A stretch of DNA of 12,944 nt from Pseudomonadota bacterium (GTDB lineage: Bacteria > Pseudomonadota > Alphaproteobacteria > Rhodospirillales > Rhodospirillaceae), in NCBI GenBank assembly GCA_023396465.1, contig JAEWWF010000312.1, positions 1 to 12,944 of the forward strand, given 5' to 3'. A program made the position numbers and the translations under genes. Below the pieces are notes generated by a model. The model was not told where the DNA came from, made no database searches, and saw only the letters and a program-made list of their open reading frames with translations. Below are positions 8,690 through 12,944 of this stretch, one piece after another; positions within the stretch are counted from its first letter, which is position 1, and every line of letters begins with the position of its first letter.

Positions 8690-10546
8690 TTACTGGCAGG
8701 CTAGGCACTCTTCGTAATCGGTGGAGGCCGGCGCGGCGGCGGCCAGGGCGGCGGCGACGGCCGGCGGGGCCATCAGGGCCGGGTCCTTCAGCGCGTCCGG
8801 CACCGCCTTGTTGGCCACCACCTCGGCCCGCGCCATGGACTTGGAGCGGCAGTAGTAGAGGCTCTTCACGCCCTTCTTCCACGCCTGATAGTGCAACTGG
8901 TGCAAGTCGCGCTTATGCACGTTGGCGGGCAGGAAGATGTTCACCGACTGGCTCTGGTCGATGAACGGCGTGCGGTCGGCGGCCAGATCCACCACCCAAC
9001 GCTGATCCAGCTCGAAGGCGGTCTTGAACACGTCCTTCTCGTCCTGGGTCAGGAAGTCCAGGTGCTGGACGGAGCCCTCGTTGACGGTGATCGAGGTCCA
9101 GGTGTCCTCGTCGTCGCGGCCTTTCTGGGCCAGCAGCGCCTTCAGGTACGGGTTGCGGACGTTGAAGGAGCCCGACAGCGTCTTGTGGGTGTAGCTGTTG
9201 GCGGCGATGGGCTCGATACCGGGGCTGGAGCCGCCGCAGATGATGGAGATGGAGGCGGTCGGCGCGATGGCGGTCTTGTGGCTGAACCGCTCCATGAAGC
9301 CGTAGTCGGCGGCGTCGGGGCAGGGGCCGCGCTCCACCGCCAGCGCCTTGGAGGCGGCGTCGGCGTGGGTCTTGAGGTGCTTGAAGATGGTGCGGTTCCA
9401 CACCTTCGCCATCACCGATTCGAAGGGAATGCCCTGCTTTTGCAGGAAGCTGTGGAACCCCATGACGCCCAGCCCGACCGAACGTTCGCGCATGGCGGAA
9501 TAGCGCGCCTTGGCCATGCTGTCCGGCGCCCGGTCGATGAAGTCCTGCAACACGTTGTCGAGGAAACGCAGCACGTCCTCGATCACCTGCGGCTCGTCCT
9601 TCCACTCCTCCCAGGTTTCCAGGTTGAGCGACGACAGGCAGCAGACGGCGGTGCGGTCCTGGCCCATGTGGTCGCGGCCGGTGGGCAGGGTGATCTCGGC
9701 GCACAGGTTGGACGTCTTCACCCGCAGCCCGGCCAGCTTGTGATGCTGCGGCTGGTGGCGGGTGACGGTGTCGTTGAAAATGATGTAGGGCTCGCCGGTC
9801 TCGACGCGGGCCAGCAGGATGCGAATCCACAGGGCGCGGGCCTTGATGGTGCGCATGATGGAGCCGTCGCGCGGGCTGATGAGCGGCCAGTCGGCATCGG
9901 CTTCCACCGCCCGCATGAAGGCGTCGGACAGCAGCACGCCATGGTGCAGGTTGGGGGCCTTGCGGTTGGGATCGCCGCCGGTGGGACGGCGGAGTTCGAC
10001 GAATTCCTCGATCTCCGGGTGGTCCACCGGCAGGTAGACCGCCGCCGAGCCGCGCCGCAGCGAGCCCTGGGAAATGGCGAGCGTCAGGCTGTCCATGACC
10101 CGGATGAACGGCACCACGCCCGAGGTCTTGCCGACCGAGCCGACCGTCTCGCCGATGGAGCGCAGGTTGCCCCAATAGCTGCCGATGCCGCCGCCGCGCG
10201 CCGCCAGCCAGACGTTTTCCGTCCACAGGCCGACGATGCCGTCCAAGCTGTCATCGGCTTCGTTCAGGAAGCAGGAAATGGGGAGGCCGCGATTGGTGCC
10301 GCCGTTGGACAGCACCGGCGTCGCCGGCATGAACCACAGCTTGGAAATGTAGTCATAGAGGCGCTGGGCATGGGCATCGTCGTCGCCATAGGCGCTGGCG
10401 ACGCGGGCGAACAGATCCTGGAAGCGTTCGCCGGGCAGCAGATAACGGTCTTCCAGCACCGCCTTGCCGAAATCGGTCAGCTTGGCGTCGCGGCTGTGAT
10501 CGACCCGCACCCGCGGACCCTCAGGAACCTGCACAACGTTCAGCAC
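8690..10546 (-). CDS. nrdA: Ribonucleotide reductase class Ia, alpha (catalytic) subunit, short form without ATP-cone
   Basis: The catalytic subunit that reduces ribonucleoside diphosphates. All 618 residues read as one frame. Active site: Cys92 (LPISCFLN) and Cys302/303 (AVCCLSSLN) form the redox pair, NLCAE (280-284) holds Asn280, thiyl Cys282 and Glu284, and Tyr564-Tyr565 (SLYYCRS) carry the radical path. The C-terminal tail has an Ala/Pro-rich linker (about 593-608) and ends ECLACQ with the shuttle CxxC (Cys614, Cys617). The N-terminus goes almost directly into the catalytic fold (LWFMPATPVLSNGGT at 70-84), so the roughly 90-residue ATP-cone of the 761-residue E. coli NrdA is missing. Start is GTG 10546, with AAGGAG 7 nt upstream (10559-10554). 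First gene of nrdA-nrdB, preceded by two NrdR-type boxes. Assignment is secure. Confidence 0.97.
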   Translation of the reverse strand: MLNVVQVPEGPRVRVDHSRDAKLTDFGKAVLEDRYLLPGERFQDLFARVASAYGDDDAHAQRLYDYISKLWFMPATPVLSNGGTNRGLPISCFLNEADDSLDGIVGLWTENVWLAARGGGIGSYWGNLRSIGETVGSVGKTSGVVPFIRVMDSLTLAISQGSLRRGSAAVYLPVDHPEIEEFVELRRPTGGDPNRKAPNLHHGVLLSDAFMRAVEADADWPLISPRDGSIMRTIKARALWIRILLARVETGEPYIIFNDTVTRHQPQHHKLAGLRVKTSNLCAEITLPTGRDHMGQDRTAVCCLSSLNLETWEEWKDEPQVIEDVLRFLDNVLQDFIDRAPDSMAKARYSAMRERSVGLGVMGFHSFLQKQGIPFESVMAKVWNRTIFKHLKTHADAASKALAVERGPCPDAADYGFMERFSHKTAIAPTASISIICGGSSPGIEPIAANSYTHKTLSGSFNVRNPYLKALLAQKGRDDEDTWTSITVNEGSVQHLDFLTQDEKDVFKTAFELDQRWVVDLAADRTPFIDQSQSVNIFLPANVHKRDLHQLHYQAWKKGVKSLYYCRSKSMARAEVVANKAVPDALKDPALMAPPAVAAALAAAAPASTDYEECLACQ

Positions 10547-10591
10547 GACGACACTCCTTCAGCGGTTGCGACAGGACCGACTTCGCGGCGG

Positions 10592-10613
10592 CGCCGGCCA
10601 GCGACGGCCGGCG
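10592..10613 (-). other. Hairpin in the nrdA leader
   Basis: CGCCGGCC / GGCCGGCG, a perfect 8-bp inverted repeat with a 6-nt loop, about 45 nt upstream of the nrdA start. GGCCGGCG recurs a few bases further upstream, so alternative pairings are possible. It lies within a predicted leader of roughly 170 nt. I do not recognise a known riboswitch; there is no obvious cobalamin-riboswitch pattern. It could be chance in GC-rich DNA. Confidence 0.25.
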
Positions 10614-10716
10614 AAGGGGCCGGCGACGGTTCCTGTGTCATGACTCGGTTTACGCCGTCACGGTGGCCGAAGCAGGCCCCATTGGGCGCCAAGACCAACC
10701 GCATTGCCGACGCGAC

Positions 10717-10732
10717 CTTCTATATATGGTAT
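10717..10732 (-). promoter_or_regulatory. NrdR box, nrdA-proximal
   Basis: On the minus strand ATACCATATATAGAAG matches the known NrdR consensus (acaCwATATaTwGtgt) at 11 of 16 positions, including the central ATATAT and the flanking C and G. It overlaps the likely -10 of nrdA. NrdR is a widespread ATP-cone/zinc-ribbon repressor of ribonucleotide reductase genes. Confidence 0.75.
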
Positions 10733-10753
10733 ATGACAAAAGGCCAAGTTCAA
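10726..10753 (-). promoter_or_regulatory. Predicted nrdA promoter
   Basis: TTGAAC (10753-10748) and TACCAT (10731-10726) on the minus strand are 16 bp apart. The -35 overlaps the distal NrdR box and the -10 overlaps the proximal one, the arrangement expected for repression. Transcription would begin near 10719 and give a leader of about 170 nt before nrdA. Confidence 0.5.
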
Positions 10754-10763
10754 TATGTAGGAA
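10748..10763 (-). promoter_or_regulatory. NrdR box, nrdA-distal
   Basis: On the minus strand TTCCTACATATTGAAC matches the NrdR consensus at 9 of 16 positions, all in the core CTACATATTG. Weak alone, but its core starts exactly 31 bp from the core of the proximal box, and NrdR sites typically come as pairs 31-32 bp apart (three helical turns). Confidence 0.65.
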
Positions 10764-10791
10764 AATAGGTTCCTGTCGGACGCCCAGCCGT

Positions 10792-11631
10792 TCAGCCGTC
10801 CACCAGTTCGGTGGTCAGCACCCGGCGCGGCGGATTGCCGCCGATGGCGGCCACCGGCTCGGCCCCGCAGGACGGGCAAGGGCCGTCGCAGGTTTCGGCG
10901 ATGGAGGCCAGCAGCGCCTCCGAATAGGGCGGCTCGCCCACCTTCTCGGTATGGCCGCAGGCGAGGCAGCGGATGCGGGTGACCTTGCGGTGGTGTGGCC
11001 GGTGGGTGGACAGCACCACCCCGCCGCCGCCCGCCGAGGCGTCGGACAGCACCGGACGCGGCTTGCGCTCCTGAAGGCCGACAACGCGCTTGCTGGTCCA
11101 GGCGGCCATGGCGCGGGCGACTTCCAGGGCGGCTTCCACCTTGGCCGGCTTGGCGCCGTTGCGCTCGGCCATGAAAGCCCAGAACTCCACCACTTCCTGC
11201 GCCACGGCGTCGGAGGCGACGATGGCGAACACCGGCTCCTCCGGGTGGGCGCTGCGCAGCACGGAATGGGGGTGGCTGCGCTCCACATGGGCGGTGCGGA
11301 CGGTTGGCATCTCGCCGGCCGCCGTCGGCTGCGGCAGGCGCTTTTCCAGCCACGCTTCCATGGCCCGGCGCTGGCGGTCGGCGCGTTCCAGCTTGTCGCC
11401 AGGGGTGCCCCGGTTGCGGGCGCAGAACTCCCAATACTCGACGGTCAGCGAGGCGACCAGATCGCGCGCGCGCAGCACGAACACCGGCTCGTCGGCGGCG
11501 GCCTTGTTGATGGTGCTGTCGGGCGCCGTCAGTTCGTCGCGGGCCGAGACGTAGCGGATGCGGGCGCGCAGCTCGCGGGCGGCGCCGTCCAGCGGATCCT
11601 TGGCGGTGCCGGGTACCGTATCCGTCGTCAT
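10792..11631 (-). CDS. Unrecognised protein with a duplicated domain and a C-terminal zinc ribbon
   Basis: I do not recognise this 279-residue protein. It contains two copies of a roughly 53-residue unit, at 47-99 and 131-183, that align without gaps at 24 identical positions. Both open with (D/E)EPVF, share VE(Y/F)W near the middle and end in RAM-AW---KR, which suggests a compact, mainly helical domain. A linker follows, then a four-cysteine zinc ribbon: Cys222-x-x-Cys225 (RCLACGH) and Cys252-x-x-Cys255 (GPCPSCGA), with basic residues just before it. There is no signal peptide or membrane segment, so it is probably cytoplasmic. The ribbon suggests nucleic-acid or protein contact, but no function is shown. 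The ATG at 11631 has a modest AGAGG upstream. Its stop lies 28 bp from the distal NrdR box of nrdA, so nrdA is not simply read through from it. It is not NrdR: the ribbon is at the wrong end and no ATP-cone is visible. Confidence 0.8.
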   Translation of the reverse strand: MTTDTVPGTAKDPLDGAARELRARIRYVSARDELTAPDSTINKAAADEPVFVLRARDLVASLTVEYWEFCARNRGTPGDKLERADRQRRAMEAWLEKRLPQPTAAGEMPTVRTAHVERSHPHSVLRSAHPEEPVFAIVASDAVAQEVVEFWAFMAERNGAKPAKVEAALEVARAMAAWTSKRVVGLQERKPRPVLSDASAGGGGVVLSTHRPHHRKVTRIRCLACGHTEKVGEPPYSEALLASIAETCDGPCPSCGAEPVAAIGGNPPRRVLTTELVDG

Positions 11632-11763
11632 GGGGGAGCCTCTTCTGCCAGGGGAGCGGGCGGCGCATATTGACGGCAGGCGTTCGCCTGCGCAAGCCTG
11701 TGGATACCCTGAGTTATGGGGATAACCCGTGGAAGACCCGTCGGGTCAAGGAGTTGCGGCTGG
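11632..11763. other. Divergent spacer with short palindromes
   Basis: This 132-bp region must hold the promoters of the zinc-ribbon gene and of the lipoprotein gene. It contains GCAGGCG-TT-CGCCTGC (11676-11691), a perfect 7-bp inverted repeat next to TTGACG (11670-11675), and GACCC-GTC-GGGTC (11735-11747) directly before the lipoprotein ribosome site. TGTGGATAC (11699-11707) and TGGGGATAA (11717-11725) resemble imperfect DnaA boxes, but neither is exact. No -10 stands at a normal distance from TTGACG. Confidence 0.35.
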
Positions 11764-12294
11764 ATGTTTAAAAAGCTTGTGACGCTGGCGGCCGGCGTCG
11801 CCACCACCTTGGTGAGCGCCTGCGTCGACGCGCCGCGCACCTCCGTCCGCTACCGCGATCCCGCCGGACCGGCCCAGTTCATGCAGTGGGCGGCCAGCCG
11901 CGGCCCGGTGCTCGCCACCCTGCACGGCACCCCCTTCCCCGGCGAGTCCCCGGAGCGGGTGGCGGAGGTAGCGCTGGCGGCCATGGGCCGCGCCATCGCC
12001 GAATACCGCACCCTGCGTCTGACCACCGATCCGGCCCAGGCCGGCGACCGGCGCTATCACGTCACCCTGGCCTTCAACGCCCCCCGCCGCGTCTCCGGTC
12101 GCGCCCTGTGCCGGGGCGAGGTGCCGCCCGAGGAAACCGGCGAGCGGCTGACCGTGCTGGCGGTGTTCTGCGAGGAGAACCGGGTGCTGGCCGACGTCGC
12201 CGGATCGGTCGGCGGCGACGACCTGAGCCTCGACGGCGACCGCTTCCGCACGCTGATGGTGCAGGTGTCGCAAAGCCTGTTCCGGGACAAGTAA
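11764..12294 (+). CDS. Predicted small outer-membrane lipoprotein of unknown function
   Basis: Not matched to any family I know. The best start is ATG 11764 (176 residues): AAGGAG (11748-11753) stands 10 nt upstream and the product then begins with a classic lipoprotein signal, MFKK, a hydrophobic stretch and the lipobox LVSAC with Cys20. An in-frame ATG at 11716 would place 16 polar residues before the signal and is rejected. Residue +2 after the cysteine is Val, not Asp, so outer-membrane sorting is expected. The mature part (about 157 residues) is soluble, with a helical segment (SPERVAEVALAAMGRAIAEY) followed by beta-like stretches (RYHVTLAFNAP, LTVLAVFCEENRVLADVAG). It has two cysteines, in ALCRG and VFCEE, that could form a disulfide. 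It converges on the S4-domain gene 31 bp away. Confidence 0.75.
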   Translation: MFKKLVTLAAGVATTLVSACVDAPRTSVRYRDPAGPAQFMQWAASRGPVLATLHGTPFPGESPERVAEVALAAMGRAIAEYRTLRLTTDPAQAGDRRYHVTLAFNAPRRVSGRALCRGEVPPEETGERLTVLAVFCEENRVLADVAGSVGGDDLSLDGDRFRTLMVQVSQSLFRDK

Positions 12295-12308
12295 ACAAAA
12301 GCCCACCC

Positions 12309-12325
12309 CCGGCCGCGCCGGCCGG
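12309..12325 (-). terminator. Terminator hairpin directly after the S4-domain gene
   Basis: CCGGCC-GGCGC-GGCCGG on the minus strand, a 6-bp perfect stem, begins at the base after the stop codon and is followed by GGGTGGGCTTTTGTTTAC. The T-rich run comes about 8 nt late, so termination may be partial. The convergent lipoprotein gene could use the same hairpin, but no T-run follows on the plus strand. Confidence 0.5.
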
Positions 12326-12739
12326 TCACTCCAGCCCGTCGCCCTTCAGCGAGACCAGGGCGCGGCGGTCCTTCTTGGTGGGGCGGCCGGTGCCGCGCGG
12401 GCGGTGGGGCATGAAAGCGTCGGTGACCCGATCCGGCGGCGTCGGCTCGGTGTAGAGGGTCTGGGCCTCCGGCGCCGGGCCGCGCCGCTCGCCGGGGGCC
12501 CGCACCACCACGGTGCGGCGGTAGGGGCCGGACAGGAAGCTGACGGTGTCGCCCGGCTTCACGGTGGTCGACGGCTTGCTGACGGTACGGCCGTTGACGG
12601 TGACATGGCCGGAGCCACACCACGTTTGCGCCAGCCCGCGCGTCTTGCAGAAGCGGGCGTGCCACAGCCACTTGTCCAGACGGATGGCGCCGCCGCCCGG
12701 CGGCGGGGCGGCAGGGTCGGGGGTGTCGTCGTCGCTCAC
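12326..12739 (-). CDS. S4-domain RNA-binding protein (Hsp15/HslR-like)
   Basis: A 137-residue basic protein. After an acidic/Pro-rich start, residues 19-68 form an S4 RNA-binding domain: IRLDKWLWHARFCKTRGLAQ, then HVTVNGRTVSKPSTTVKPGDTV. The tail is rich in Arg/Pro and ends with RPTKKDRRAL. Hsp15 of E. coli has the same layout and binds free 50S subunits carrying nascent chains; that role is known for the family and only inferred here. The start is GTG 12739, with AAGGA about 8 nt upstream. The GTG overlaps the TGA of the upstream gene in GTGA, so the two are almost certainly co-translated. In many alphaproteobacteria a helicase gene precedes such an S4 gene. Confidence 0.88.
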   Translation of the reverse strand: MSDDDTPDPAAPPPGGGAIRLDKWLWHARFCKTRGLAQTWCGSGHVTVNGRTVSKPSTTVKPGDTVSFLSGPYRRTVVVRAPGERRGPAPEAQTLYTEPTPPDRVTDAFMPHRPRGTGRPTKKDRRALVSLKGDGLE

Positions 12740-12944
12740 GCGGTGATCCTTACCTTGTCGCGCAGGATGGCGAAGGGGCTGTCCTCGATGTCGCGGCGCG
12801 GCCGCTTGGGACCGCCGCCACCCTTGCGCTTGTCCTTGGTGCCGACCGGCGCCAGCGCGTTGCCGTCGGCGGCGGCCTCGGGCTTGCGGGACTTGGGGGC
12901 CGCCGGGCGGCGGGGCTTGCGCGGCAGCGGCCGCACCCGCAGGC
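12736..12944 (-). CDS. C-terminal end of a larger protein, probably an RNA helicase, 5' partial
   Basis: Sixty-eight codons are visible and the frame stays open to the window edge; the internal GTG at 12936 is not taken as the start. The segment is strongly basic and low in complexity (Arg, Lys, Pro, Gly), then ends DIEDSPFAILRDKVRITA. A basic disordered tail ending in a SPFA-like motif, directly upstream of an S4-domain gene, fits the helicase found at this place in many alphaproteobacteria. No helicase motif is in the window, so this is an inference from context. The stop overlaps the S4 start by 4 nt. Confidence 0.55.
   Translation of the reverse strand, partial: LRVRPLPRKPRRPAAPKSRKPEAAADGNALAPVGTKDKRKGGGGPKRPRRDIEDSPFAILRDKVRITA

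Noticed and set aside
10561..10716. Cobalamin riboswitch in the nrdA leader
   Set aside because: No sequence like the conserved B12 box was found, and class Ia RNR does not use cobalamin.
8891..10768. 625-codon plus-strand frame opposite nrdA
   Set aside because: Antisense shadow; nrdA has all catalytic residues in the other strand.
11716..11763. Upstream in-frame ATG for the lipoprotein gene
   Set aside because: It would put polar residues before the signal peptide and leaves the AAGGAG at 11748-11753 unused.

Overview
The window is a high-GC (clearly above 65% by eye), densely coded chromosomal stretch that looks like core housekeeping DNA of an alphaproteobacterium, most likely of the Rhodospirillales type. 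The guess rests on gene content and protein style: a nitrate reductase end followed by cysG, a short nrdA-nrdB pair, and a helicase / S4-domain gene pair that is common in this class. No insertion sequence, phage gene, CRISPR array, rRNA or tRNA gene was found.

Layout, left to right. Positions 1-231 hold the C-terminal [2Fe-2S] end of an assimilatory nitrate reductase, overlapped by cysG (206-1648), which makes the siroheme needed by the partner nitrite reductase. A heme catalase (1707-3152, minus) converges on cysG. Next is a GTP-type phosphoenolpyruvate carboxykinase (3349-5184, minus) with a strong hairpin terminator. A 393-bp divergent spacer separates it from a ZIP/GufA-type metal transporter (5578-6405, plus), which converges on pantothenate kinase coaA (6422-7372, minus). 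The class Ia ribonucleotide reductase operon nrdA-nrdB (10546 down to 7690, minus) follows, with two NrdR-type boxes exactly 31 bp apart upstream of nrdA. An unrecognised minus-strand gene (10792-11631) encodes a duplicated domain plus a zinc ribbon. A small predicted lipoprotein (11764-12294, plus) diverges from it. At the right edge an S4 RNA-binding protein (12326-12739, minus) overlaps by 4 nt the end of a gene running off the window, probably an RNA helicase.

The genes serve separate core processes: nitrogen assimilation (nitrate reductase, siroheme), peroxide defence (catalase), gluconeogenesis (PEPCK), metal transport (ZIP), CoA synthesis (CoaA), dNTP supply (NrdAB) and RNA metabolism (S4/helicase). 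The clearest regulatory reading is NrdR control of nrdAB. I found no convincing undescribed multi-gene system. The items most worth a second look are the duplicated-domain zinc-ribbon protein beside nrdA, the lack of an ATP-cone in both RNR subunits, the possible overlapping leader ORF in the nrdA 5' region, and the altered Rossmann glycine motif in CysG.
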